A stretch of 64,000 nt of DNA from contig JAUJOR010000001.1 in NCBI GenBank assembly GCA_030447525.1, positions 182,488-246,487 of the forward strand, in the 5' to 3' direction. The notes under the pieces were generated by a model. It saw only the letters and a list, made by a program, of their open reading frames with translations. It did no database searches and had not been told where the DNA came from. The DNA is from Chloroflexota bacterium. GTDB taxonomy: Bacteria > Chloroflexota > UBA11872 > UBA12225. The position numbers and the translations under genes are program-made. Positions 51,918 to 59,765 of this stretch are shown here, one piece after another (position 1 is the stretch's first letter; each line of letters opens with the position of its first letter).

Positions 51918-51996
51918 GGGTGTACGGGATCGGGCGCCACCAGGGCCGAGCCCGGAGACGTGAGAGACACCAGACGTGGGAGCTTGTAAGGGCGGG

Positions 51997-52932
51997 TCAG
52001 ACCTGGAGGCTGAGCCAGGCCACCTGCTGTGGCGTCAGCTCGATCTCGGCGGCGGCCAGGCTGTTCTCCATCTCCTCCAAGGTGCGGGGGCCGATCAGGG
52101 CAAAGGTACGTAGGGCCGGCTGGTTCAGGACCCAGGCCAGGGCAACCTGAATGGGGCTGACCCCCAGCTCCGCCGCCAGCTGCTCCGCCCGCCGGAAGCG
52201 CTCCCAGTTGGCGTCGCTGTAGTAGACGCGCACCATGTTCGAGTCGTCAGGGCGGTCCGGCCGGAAGCGCCCGGAGAAAAAGCCCCCGCCCTGGGAAGAC
52301 CAGGAGAGCAAGGGGAATTGCTCGCGCCTGTACCACTCCATGGCGGCGGCGTCGCCAGAGACGGAGACGCAGTCTGCCCACATCGGCTCGTTCGGCACCG
52401 CCAGGCTGAGATTGGGACTGCTGGCAGAGAAGGGCGTCAGCCCCTTGGCGTGGGCGTACTCGTTGGCGGCATGCAGGCGGTCGTGCGTCCAGTTGGACCC
52501 GCCGACGGCGCGGACGCGCCCCTTGGCCCGGTGGTGATCGAGGGCTTCCACGATCTCCCCCACGGGCACCGCCGGATCATCCCGGTGCAGCAAGTACAGG
52601 TCCACGTAGGGCGTCCCCAGGCGCTCCAGGCTCTGCCCCAGGTCAAAGGCGATCTCCTGAGGGTGGATGCGCTTTGTCCCGTCGGACGCGTGGTGCCCCC
52701 CCTTGGTCAGGATCATGACATCGTCCCGCCGGCCCCGGCGGCGCAGCCACTCCCCGATGGCCCGCTCGCTGCCCCCACCGCGATAGACGTGGGCCGTATC
52801 GATCAGGTTGCCTCCCTGGGCCACAAAGGCGTCCAGCATGGCATAGGCCGGGTCCTGGGGCATCAGGGCCATAGAGCCGAAGATCACCCGCGAGGCGGGC
52901 TGCTCCAGGCCGGTGATGGTGGCGTACTTCAT
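51997..52932 (-). CDS. Aldo/keto reductase
   Basis: 311 residues from ATG 52932. The NADPH-dependent (alpha/beta)8 family is shown by NLIDTAHVYRGGGSERAIG (catalytic Asp and Tyr), MILTKGGHH (Lys) and VDLYLLHRDDPAVPVGEI (His), then RVRAVGGSNWTHDRL and VALAWVLNQPALRTFALIGP. Reduces aldehydes or ketones. TATCAT stands 7 nt before the ATG and the longer frame upstream to 53082 reads through the IS3 remnant, so the shorter start is right. Confidence 0.92.
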   Translation of the reverse strand: MKYATITGLEQPASRVIFGSMALMPQDPAYAMLDAFVAQGGNLIDTAHVYRGGGSERAIGEWLRRRGRRDDVMILTKGGHHASDGTKRIHPQEIAFDLGQSLERLGTPYVDLYLLHRDDPAVPVGEIVEALDHHRAKGRVRAVGGSNWTHDRLHAANEYAHAKGLTPFSASSPNLSLAVPNEPMWADCVSVSGDAAAMEWYRREQFPLLSWSSQGGGFFSGRFRPDRPDDSNMVRVYYSDANWERFRRAEQLAAELGVSPIQVALAWVLNQPALRTFALIGPRTLEEMENSLAAAEIELTPQQVAWLSLQV

Positions 52933-52939
52933 CGGCTCG

Positions 52940-52945
52940 ATGATA
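52940..52945 (-). promoter_or_regulatory. -10 box (TATCAT) for a leaderless aldo/keto reductase mRNA
   Basis: On the minus strand TATCAT is followed by CGAGCCG and the ATG at 52932, a 7 nt gap with no Shine-Dalgarno. Confidence 0.5.
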
Positions 52946-52975
52946 GCAGCGCCCAGGGTAGCCTTCCCTGGTCTG

Positions 52976-53065
52976 ATGGCCGACCACCTCCGCACTGAGC
53001 TGGTGCTCGACGCCCTGGAGGTGCCCTTCCGGCAACGGGCCGCGACGGATGCGGCCGTGGCGTAA
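52976..53065 (+). pseudogene. Scrap of an IS3-family transposase
   Basis: MADHLRTELVLDALEVPFRQ on the plus strand matches the conserved segment between the second and third catalytic residues of IS3-type (DDE) transposases (usually MADHLRTELVLDALEMA...). Nothing before or after continues the protein. It shows that an insertion sequence once entered this 432 bp gap. Confidence 0.55.
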
Positions 53066-53212
53066 CGTTCCGAAACGACCATTCGAACGCTGCCGAACGA
53101 GAACGTGTCTGCTGAACCGGGAGAACATCAGACGACGAACTGGACTGACGCTCCTGTCGCCAGAGGAGGCGCGCGGCGTCGGATACTTGGCAGGAAGGAG
53201 CGGGGTGCGATG
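53066..53212. other. Intergenic stretch between transposon remnants
   Basis: About 150 bp between the IS3 scrap and the MITE fragment, without an open frame that looks like a protein. Nothing further is seen. Confidence 0.4.
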
Positions 53213-53310
53213 CCCACCGTCCGTGGACCGGCGGCCCGGATGCCTCGCCGGGCTCGGCATGACCGCGCCGCGGGTGGTGCCCCAGGCGAGGCTCTGATGA
53301 AAAGGCCCTG
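53213..53310. mobile_element. Truncated MITE copy (right part)
   Basis: Matches the right half of the 24525-24693 MITE over about 98 bp with few changes and ends with the same terminal repeat (CTGATGAAAAGGCCCTG). The left terminal repeat and half the hairpin are missing, so it is a dead remnant. Confidence 0.8.
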
Positions 53311-53352
53311 TCAGTAGAGAGAGCTGCGCTGGACAGCGGGGCGCCGGAACCC

Positions 53353-53358
53353 TATCCT
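53353..53358 (+). promoter_or_regulatory. -10 box (TATCCT) for a leaderless dehydratase mRNA
   Basis: TATCCT is followed by six bases and the ATG at 53365, without Shine-Dalgarno. Confidence 0.5.
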
Positions 53359-53364
53359 GCCCCC

Positions 53365-54498
53365 ATGAAGATCACGGACATTCAGTGCTACCCAGTGTGG
53401 AGTGGGGGGCGGAACTTCTTTTTCGTGGTCGTGGACACCGACGCCGGCATCTACGGCGTCGGCGAGGGGGGGATCACCGGTCGCGAGCTGGCCGTCCAGG
53501 GGGTCATCGAGCACTTCAAGCCATTCCTGGTCGGGCAGGACGCCCGGCGTATCGAGCATCTGTGGCAGAAGATGTTCCGAGGGGGCTTCTTCCCCGCCGG
53601 GAAGATCGCCGCCTCGGCCATCTCGGCGATCGACATTGCCCTGTGGGACATCAAGGGCAAGGCCCTGGGCGTGCCGGTGTACGATCTGCTGGGCGGACTG
53701 TGCCGCGACCGGGTGCCGTGCTACCCGCACTGTGGGGGCGCCACGGTGGAGGCCCTGGTGGAGAATGCCCGCCGTCACGTAGAGGAAGGCTGGAAGTTCG
53801 TTCGCTGGGGGCTAGGACAGCAGGGAGGCACCCTGGAGCCCTCCGTGGTCATCCCCAGGGCGATCGCCGAGTTCGAGGCCCTGCGCGCCGCCCTGGGGGA
53901 CGGGGTGGAGCTGTGCTTCGACGTCCACACCCGCCTCGACCAGCCGGACGCCATTCGCCTGTGCCGGGCGGTGGAGGGCTACCACCCCTTCTTCATGGAG
54001 GACCCCATCCGCTCGGAGAGCATGCAATCCCTGCGCCTCGTCCGGGAGCACGTCAGCACTCCGCTGGCGGTCGGCGAGCAGTTCGCCAGCAAGTGGGAGT
54101 TCCGCCAGGTGATCGAGGAAGAGCTGACAGACTACGCCCGCATCGACCTGTGCATCGTCGGCGGGCTCTCCGAGGCCAAGAAGGTGGCCGGCTGGGCGGA
54201 AACGCACTACATCAAGCTGGCTACCCATAACCCGCTGGGTCCGATTTCCAGCGCCGCCTGCCTGCACCTGAACCTGGCCTGCAACAACGTAGGGGTGCAG
54301 GAGCAGCCCCGTAAGCCGGGCACGGTGCTGACGGACGTTGTCCCGGTGCAGATGGAGTGGCAAGATGGCTACCTCCTTCCACCCACCCGCCCGGGGCTGG
54401 GCCTGGAGTTCGACCGCGCCGCCGCCCTGGCCCACCCGTTCCAGATGACCGAGCTCCCCCACCTGCAGCGCGCCGACGGATCCGTGACCAACTGGTAG
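53365..54498 (+). CDS. Enolase-superfamily sugar acid dehydratase (galactonate/mannonate type)
   Basis: 377 residues. N-terminal capping domain MKITDIQCYPVWSGGRNFFF, then the barrel with AISAIDIALWDIKGKALGVP. Metal ligands: Asp in CFDVHTRLDQPDA, Glu in FFMEDPIR, Glu in LAVGEQFASKWEF. The catalytic His is in LATHNPLGPISSAACLHLNL. This is the layout of D-galactonate or D-mannonate dehydratases, which remove water from sugar acids. The product would be a 2-keto-3-deoxy acid; a matching kinase or aldolase is not in the window. Confidence 0.9.
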   Translation: MKITDIQCYPVWSGGRNFFFVVVDTDAGIYGVGEGGITGRELAVQGVIEHFKPFLVGQDARRIEHLWQKMFRGGFFPAGKIAASAISAIDIALWDIKGKALGVPVYDLLGGLCRDRVPCYPHCGGATVEALVENARRHVEEGWKFVRWGLGQQGGTLEPSVVIPRAIAEFEALRAALGDGVELCFDVHTRLDQPDAIRLCRAVEGYHPFFMEDPIRSESMQSLRLVREHVSTPLAVGEQFASKWEFRQVIEEELTDYARIDLCIVGGLSEAKKVAGWAETHYIKLATHNPLGPISSAACLHLNLACNNVGVQEQPRKPGTVLTDVVPVQMEWQDGYLLPPTRPGLGLEFDRAAALAHPFQMTELPHLQRADGSVTNW

Positions 54499-54548
54499 CG
54501 GTCGCCCTCGTCCCATGCCCAGCCACCTCGCCGCCCGATGCTACTGCG

Positions 54549-56078
54549 CTATAGGGAGGGGGCCTCTATCGCCCGCTTGACGTCGCGCAAAAAGGCGCCC
54601 GCCGGGAAGCCGTCAACGATGCGGTGATCGAAGGTGAGTGAGAGGGTGACCATGTGGCGCGCCACCACCTCGTCGCCGACCACGGCAGGCTTCCTGGCGA
54701 TGCGCCCGACGCCGAGGATGGCGCACTGCGGCGGATTGATGATCGGGGTGAAGCCTTCCACCTCCACACCCCCCAGGTTCGTGATGGTGAACGTCCCTCC
54801 CTGGAGATCGACCATCGCCAGGCGACCGGCGCGGGCGCGCTCGGCCATGTCCGCCAGCTCCTGGGAGATGTCTTGCAAGGGCTTGCGATCGGCCCCCTTG
54901 ATTACCGGCACGACCAGCCCCCGCTCGAGGGCGACGGCGACGCCGAGGTTGACCTCCTGCCACAGGGCGATCTCCTGCCCTTCCCCCTCCCCAACCAGGC
55001 TGCTGTTGAGCAGCGGGTGGGCCGGGAGGACGCGGGCGACGAGGTAGACCAGCAGGTCGGTGTAGGTCGGCGGGCGCAGGCCGTAGACCTTGGCTGCCGG
55101 GACGAGGTGACCGCGTAGGTCGACCAACGCGGTGGCGTCGGCCTCCAGCGTCAAGGTGAGCTGCGCCGTCGTCTGCAGGCTCTCCAGCATCCGCCCGGCC
55201 ACGAGGCGGCGAATACCTTCCAGCTTGATCGTCTCGCGGCGCGTCAGCTCCCCGTCTCCCGCCCCCCGCTCGGCCCCCTCGGTGGGGAGGGACGGCTCGC
55301 GGCGGGCTTGATCCAGCTGGTCGGCGATGGTGGCCAGGACGTCCCGCTCTACCACCCGTCCCTCGGGCCCCGTGCCACGGATGGCGCCCAGGTCCAGCTC
55401 GTGTTCCCGTGCCAGGCGCCGGGCGAGGGGCGAGGCTCGCACGAAGCCGTCCGTTGTCCCCGGCCCCTGGGGGGCGACGGGCGGCGGTGCCTCTGCTGCC
55501 GTGCGCACGTCGGCCTCGACGATGCGCCCGCTGGGGCCACTCCCCCGCAGCTGCGCCAGGTCGACGTTCAGGTCAGCTGCCAGGCGCCGAGCGATGGGCG
55601 ATGCCCGCAGCTCGCTCGTCGGGGCCGCGGTCGTCGGGCGCTCGGCGACGGCCACGGACGGGACGGTTGCCGGCGGGGCCGTCCGGGTGGCCGGGGGCGC
55701 GCTCGATGCGGGGGGCGCCGCCGCGGGGGGCTCTGCCGGGATCTCTCCAGGGACGGGGCCAGCAACCGCAGCGGCCGGCGGGCCGGCGGACCGGCCTCCT
55801 TGCCCGGCGAGCAGGGCCTCGATGGCTGCTTCGGACTCTGCGGGCGCGGCGATCACCGCCATCAGCCCCACCACCGGGACGACCGTCCCCTCCGGGGCGA
55901 CAATGCGGCGCAATACCCCGTCGGCGCTCGCCTCCACCTCGGCGTTGATCTTGTCGGTCTCGATCGTGGCTACGGCGTCACCCTTGCGCACGGCGTCACC
56001 TTCGCGCTTGAGCCAGGACACCACCTTGGCCTCGGTCATCGTGACGCCTAGCTGAGGCATCTTAATCGCAGTCGCCAT
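54549..56078 (-). CDS. Dihydrolipoamide acyltransferase (E2) of a 2-oxoacid dehydrogenase
   Basis: 509 residues. Lipoyl domain with the modified lysine K43 in ATIETDKINAE; a long Ala/Pro linker (81-155); then two separate peripheral-subunit-binding domains (159-193, starting SPIARRLAADLNVDLAQLRG, and 215-250, starting SPLARRLAREHELDLGAIRG), where one is usual; and the catalytic domain ending FDHRIVDGFPAGAFLRDVK, with His485 and Asp489. It transfers acyl groups to CoA. The gene order on this strand is E1alpha, E1beta, E2; no E3 is here. Two binding domains may let it hold both E1 and E3. Confidence 0.93.
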   Translation of the reverse strand: MATAIKMPQLGVTMTEAKVVSWLKREGDAVRKGDAVATIETDKINAEVEASADGVLRRIVAPEGTVVPVVGLMAVIAAPAESEAAIEALLAGQGGRSAGPPAAAVAGPVPGEIPAEPPAAAPPASSAPPATRTAPPATVPSVAVAERPTTAAPTSELRASPIARRLAADLNVDLAQLRGSGPSGRIVEADVRTAAEAPPPVAPQGPGTTDGFVRASPLARRLAREHELDLGAIRGTGPEGRVVERDVLATIADQLDQARREPSLPTEGAERGAGDGELTRRETIKLEGIRRLVAGRMLESLQTTAQLTLTLEADATALVDLRGHLVPAAKVYGLRPPTYTDLLVYLVARVLPAHPLLNSSLVGEGEGQEIALWQEVNLGVAVALERGLVVPVIKGADRKPLQDISQELADMAERARAGRLAMVDLQGGTFTITNLGGVEVEGFTPIINPPQCAILGVGRIARKPAVVGDEVVARHMVTLSLTFDHRIVDGFPAGAFLRDVKRAIEAPSL

Positions 56079-56312
56079 ACGCTCGCTCCGCTCGCTTTCG
56101 TCCTGCGTGCCAGGCGCTGAGCGCTACCCGCTCTCGGCGCTACGCGCTCCGCTCCCCGATCCCGGCACCCCAGTGGCCAGGAGGGCCGGTGCCCTCCCGC
56201 CAGGGGGTGGAGCGCGCCCGTCCCTTGACCGCCTCAGCCCGTCCCCCGGCCGTCCTCGTTCGCTCCCGCCGGTGGCCCGCCGTCTCGACGTTTGGCACAG
56301 GGCACCCAACGC

Positions 56313-57284
56313 TTACTTGAGCAGGGTGCGCACGGCCTCTGCCACCTGGGCGGCGGAGGGGATGGAGAGCTCTTCCAGTGTCCGGCTAAAGGGGGTAGGG
56401 ACGTTGGGGTTGGCCAGGCGCACCGGCGGGGCGTCCAGGTAGTCAAAGGCGTGGGTCACGATCTGGGTGACCAGCTCGGCCCCAAAGCCGGCGCGCTCGT
56501 GGGCCTCGTGGACGAGGACCGCGCGGTGCGTCTTTTGCACCGAGGTGGCGATGGTATCGATGTCCAGGGGGACGAGGGTGCGGGGGTCGATCACCTCTGC
56601 CTCAATCCCCTCGCCGGCCAGCTGGTCGGCGGCCGCCAAGGCTACTTCCCCCATGCGCTGCAGGCCAATGATGGTGACGTCCCGTCCCTGGCGCCGGATG
56701 GCTGCTTTGCCGAAGGGGACGGTGTAGTCGTCCTCCGGAACGTCCTCCTTGGCCGTGGCGTAGAGCACCTTGTTCTCGATAAAGACCACCGGGTTTTCAT
56801 CCCGGATGGCCGTCTTGAGCAGGCCCTTGGCGTCATAAGCGGTGCTGGGCATGACCACCTTGATGCCCGGGGCGTGCGAGAACCAGGCCTCCAGCGACTG
56901 GGTGTGCTGAGCGGCGTTGGCCCGCCCGGCCCCGGCCATGGTGCGGTAGACGATGGGCAGGACGGCCTTGCCGCCGAACATGTACTTCATCTTGGCCGCC
57001 TGGTTCACCAGCTGGTCCATGGCGCACATCATGAAGGTCATGTACATGAACTCAGCCACGGGGCGCATCCCCACGGCCGCCGCCCCCAGGGCCGCCCCGG
57101 CGATGGCGGCCTCGGAGATGGGCGTGCCGACGACGCGCTTGGCGCCGAACTCGTCGTAGAGCCCGCGCGTCACGCCATAGGTAGAGTCCTTGATGTCCTC
57201 GCCGAGGCAGAAGACCCGCTCGTCACGGCGCATCTCCTCGCGCAGGGCCATGTTCAGGGCCTGGGAGTAGGTCGCTTCAGGCAT
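56313..57284 (-). CDS. 2-oxoacid dehydrogenase E1 component, beta subunit
   Basis: 323 residues from ATG 57284, with GGAGGA 4 nt ahead. Sequence EATYSQALNMALREEMRRDE, VFCLGEDIKDSTYGVTRGLY and GKRVVGTPISEAAIAGAALG-type motifs (KRVVGTPISEAAIAG) mark the transketolase-like beta subunit. KMKYMFGGKAVLPIVYRTMA, GLKVVMPSTAYDAKGLLK and LVHEAHERAGFGAELVTQI follow. It binds thiamine diphosphate together with the alpha subunit and decarboxylates pyruvate, acetoin or branched-chain 2-oxoacids. It lies 42 bp downstream of the alpha gene. Confidence 0.95.
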   Translation of the reverse strand: MPEATYSQALNMALREEMRRDERVFCLGEDIKDSTYGVTRGLYDEFGAKRVVGTPISEAAIAGAALGAAAVGMRPVAEFMYMTFMMCAMDQLVNQAAKMKYMFGGKAVLPIVYRTMAGAGRANAAQHTQSLEAWFSHAPGIKVVMPSTAYDAKGLLKTAIRDENPVVFIENKVLYATAKEDVPEDDYTVPFGKAAIRRQGRDVTIIGLQRMGEVALAAADQLAGEGIEAEVIDPRTLVPLDIDTIATSVQKTHRAVLVHEAHERAGFGAELVTQIVTHAFDYLDAPPVRLANPNVPTPFSRTLEELSIPSAAQVAEAVRTLLK

Positions 57285-57326
57285 CAATTCCTCCGATCTA
57301 CACGCAGGTCTCGTGCCTTAGAGGCG

Positions 57327-58469
57327 CTAGCCGGCCTGGGGCCCCTGGGCGCGGACCTCGCGGCTGGCCACCTCGGTCACCCGATCACGGGGTACGACCT
57401 GCTCGGCCTCGGTCTTCTCGCCACTGGACTCCCGCCCGTCCGCGTCGGCCCCACTGTAGATGTCCGTCAGGAGGATCTCCGGCCCCGGCTCCGGGCTGGA
57501 CTCGCCAAACTCCACGGCCGTCTCTACGTCTGCCCGCACCGCGTCGTCGATCTCCTGCAAACGCTCGACGCCGGAGATGCCCATCTGCTGCAGGGCGGCG
57601 GAGAAGCGGACGATGGGGTCACGGGAGGCCCGCGCCTGGGCCACCTCCTCCTTTGTCCGGTACGGCTCGGGGTCGCCGAGGAAGTGCCCTTCGAAGCGGT
57701 AGGTCTTGGCTTCGATGAGGCTGGGGCCGGCGCCACTCCGGGCGCGGTCGACGGCCGTCTTGACCGCGCCGTAGACAGCCAGCACGTCCGAGCCGTCGAC
57801 GACCACCCCGGGGATGCCGTAGGCCGCCCCGCGGTCGGCGACGTTCTCGATCGGCAAGTCCTGCTGCAGGGCGTGGTACTGGGCGTACTGGTTGTTCTCG
57901 CAGACAAACACCACGGGGAGCTTCAGCACGGCCGCCAGGTTGATCCCTTCGTGGAAGGCCCCGTGGTTGGCCCCCCCATCGCCGAAAAAGCACAGCGCGA
58001 CCTCCTGGGAGCCACGCACCCAGAAACCCATGGCCGCCCCGGTAGAGATAGGAATCCCGGCGGCCACGATCCCGTTGGCCCCCAGCATGCCGTGATCGAG
58101 CGAGGCGATGTGCATGCTCCCGCCCTTACCGTGGTTGTATCCGCTGACCTTGCCCATCAGCTCGGCCATCATCGGCGCCAGCTCCAGCCCCTTGGCGATG
58201 CAGTGGCCGTGCCCGCGATGGGTGCTGGAGATGACGTCCCCCTCCTCCAGGGCGGCGCAGGCCCCCGTGGCCACTGCCTCCTCGCCGATGTAGAGGTGCA
58301 CACTCCCGTACAGCCGGGCCTCGAGGAACAGCTCTTTTACCCGCTCCTCGAAGCGCCGGATACGGAGCATGGTGCGGTACAGCTCCAGGAGTCGCGCGTC
58401 GGAGAGGCCATGGCGCTCCGGGCCTGTGGACGCTGCGGTGTCCGATGCCGGCTGGATCAAGGTTGCCAT
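57327..58469 (-). CDS. 2-oxoacid dehydrogenase E1 component, alpha subunit
   Basis: 380 residues from ATG 58469 (an ATG 9 nt upstream is less likely given the TATAGT box). The thiamine-diphosphate signature is CFFGDGGANHGAFHEGINLA to VFVCENNQYAQ (residues 161-196), and the phosphate loop is STHRGHGHCIAKGLELAPMM. FEGHFLGDPEPYRTKEE is the end of the family core, and a 50-residue polar tail follows. It starts the E1alpha-E1beta-E2 operon and is divergent from the LhgO gene. Confidence 0.95.
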   Translation of the reverse strand: MATLIQPASDTAASTGPERHGLSDARLLELYRTMLRIRRFEERVKELFLEARLYGSVHLYIGEEAVATGACAALEEGDVISSTHRGHGHCIAKGLELAPMMAELMGKVSGYNHGKGGSMHIASLDHGMLGANGIVAAGIPISTGAAMGFWVRGSQEVALCFFGDGGANHGAFHEGINLAAVLKLPVVFVCENNQYAQYHALQQDLPIENVADRGAAYGIPGVVVDGSDVLAVYGAVKTAVDRARSGAGPSLIEAKTYRFEGHFLGDPEPYRTKEEVAQARASRDPIVRFSAALQQMGISGVERLQEIDDAVRADVETAVEFGESSPEPGPEILLTDIYSGADADGRESSGEKTEAEQVVPRDRVTEVASREVRAQGPQAG

Positions 58470-58476
58470 AGCAGAC

Positions 58477-58482
58477 ACTATA
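58477..58482 (-). promoter_or_regulatory. -10 box (TATAGT) for a leaderless E1alpha mRNA
   Basis: On the minus strand TATAGT is followed by GTCTGCT and the ATG at 58469, a 7 nt gap with no Shine-Dalgarno. It is paired back to back with the TACCAT box of the next gene. Confidence 0.55.
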
Positions 58483-58518
58483 GCAAGCGGTCAGGGGGCG
58501 GATACACGAGCGGGGCGT

Positions 58519-58524
58519 TACCAT
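58519..58524 (+). promoter_or_regulatory. -10 box (TACCAT) for a leaderless LhgO mRNA
   Basis: TACCAT is followed by CACACC and the ATG at 58531, 6 nt away. With the opposing box it forms a compact divergent promoter in a 61 bp gap. Confidence 0.5.
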
Positions 58525-58530
58525 CACACC

Positions 58531-59754
58531 ATGGACTACGACGTCACGGTGATAGGCGCGGGGGCGATTGGCTGCGCCCTGGCGCGGGAGGTCAGCCAGC
58601 GCTACCCGTCCCTGAAGATCGCCGTGATCGACGGCGCCGGCGCCCCGGCGGCCCATCAGTCCGGGCGCAACAGCGGCGTCGCCCACTCCGGCTTCAACCC
58701 CGCGCCGGGGACGCTCAAGGCCCGGCTGTGCGTCGAAGGGAACCGGCTGATCCGCGACTACTGCCGCGAGAAGCGCGTCGCCTTTCAGGACGTGGGCACC
58801 GTCGTGGCCGCCCTCACCGTGGTGGAGGAAGAGCGCCTGCACGGGCTGCTGCAGCGGGGCCGGGCCAACGGCGTCCCGGGGGTGGAGCTGCGTACCCTGG
58901 CCCAGGCCCGGGAGCTGGAGCCCAACCTGGCCGACGGCATCCGCCTGGTGCTGCACTCCCCCTCGGGGGCCATCTTCGACTCCCGCGCCTACGTTATGGC
59001 CATGGCCGAAGACGCCAAGGCGGCCGGCGTCACCTTCCGCTTCAACACCCGCGTCGTGGGGGCCGACCGCCTCTCCGCCGGCTGGCGCCTGATCCTGGAC
59101 GACGGCACCCTGCTGGACACTACCCGGGTGGTAAACGCCGCCGGGGTGCACGTGGACGAGGTCGCCCGCCTGTTCAGCTGGCAGGGGCCCTACCGCATCG
59201 TCCCCTTCCGCGGGCGCTACTGGAACGTCAAGGGCAAGGACGACATCATCCGCTCCATGGTCTACCCCACGCCCGACCCGCACTTCCCCTTCCTCGGCGT
59301 CCACGTCACCCGGCGCATCCACGGCGGGGTGATGCTGGGACCGAACGCCATGCTGGCCTTCGGGCGGGAGGCCTACTCGTTCTGGAAGGTGCAGCCCAAA
59401 GACGTTCTGGGGATGGTGCGGGCGCGCAACTTCTGGCAGATGATGCGCCGGCCGGACATCATCCGGCTGGCGGCGGTGGAGATCGAGCGCAGCCTCAGCC
59501 CCCGCAAGTTCGCCGCCGAAGCGGCTCGCCTGGTGAAAGGCATCGGCCCGGAGGACGTCGCACCGGGCCCGCCGGCCGGGATCCGCGCCCAGCTGGTGGA
59601 CGAGCACGGCGAGCTGTGCGAGGACTTCTTGCTCCAGGTAGAGGGTGACGTCTGCCATATCCTCAACGCCGTCTCCCCCGGTCTGACCTCCTCCATGGCC
59701 TTCGGGCGCTACCTCACCGAGCACCTCAAGGAGCGCAACTTCCTCAGCGCCTGA
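58531..59754 (+). CDS. lhgO: L-2-hydroxyglutarate oxidase-like FAD enzyme
   Basis: 407 residues from ATG 58531. FAD loop VTVIGAGAIGCALAREV, the family signature AAHQSGRNSGVAHSGFN, GTLKARLCVEGNRLI and, in the second half, the catalytic-domain strings IVPFRGRYWNV and PFLGVHVTRRIHGGVMLGPN. The enzyme oxidises L-2-hydroxyglutarate to 2-oxoglutarate and passes electrons to the membrane. It lies divergent from the E1alpha gene; its closeness to a 2-oxoacid dehydrogenase is suggestive but the link is inferred. Confidence 0.92.
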   Translation: MDYDVTVIGAGAIGCALAREVSQRYPSLKIAVIDGAGAPAAHQSGRNSGVAHSGFNPAPGTLKARLCVEGNRLIRDYCREKRVAFQDVGTVVAALTVVEEERLHGLLQRGRANGVPGVELRTLAQARELEPNLADGIRLVLHSPSGAIFDSRAYVMAMAEDAKAAGVTFRFNTRVVGADRLSAGWRLILDDGTLLDTTRVVNAAGVHVDEVARLFSWQGPYRIVPFRGRYWNVKGKDDIIRSMVYPTPDPHFPFLGVHVTRRIHGGVMLGPNAMLAFGREAYSFWKVQPKDVLGMVRARNFWQMMRRPDIIRLAAVEIERSLSPRKFAAEAARLVKGIGPEDVAPGPPAGIRAQLVDEHGELCEDFLLQVEGDVCHILNAVSPGLTSSMAFGRYLTEHLKERNFLSA

Positions 59755-59765
59755 CACAGGGCGCC

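Noticed and set aside
56292..59648. A 1118-codon open frame on the plus strand
   Set aside because: It lies antisense to E1beta and E1alpha and then out of frame over lhgO. It is a by-product of high GC codon bias with no recognisable domain.
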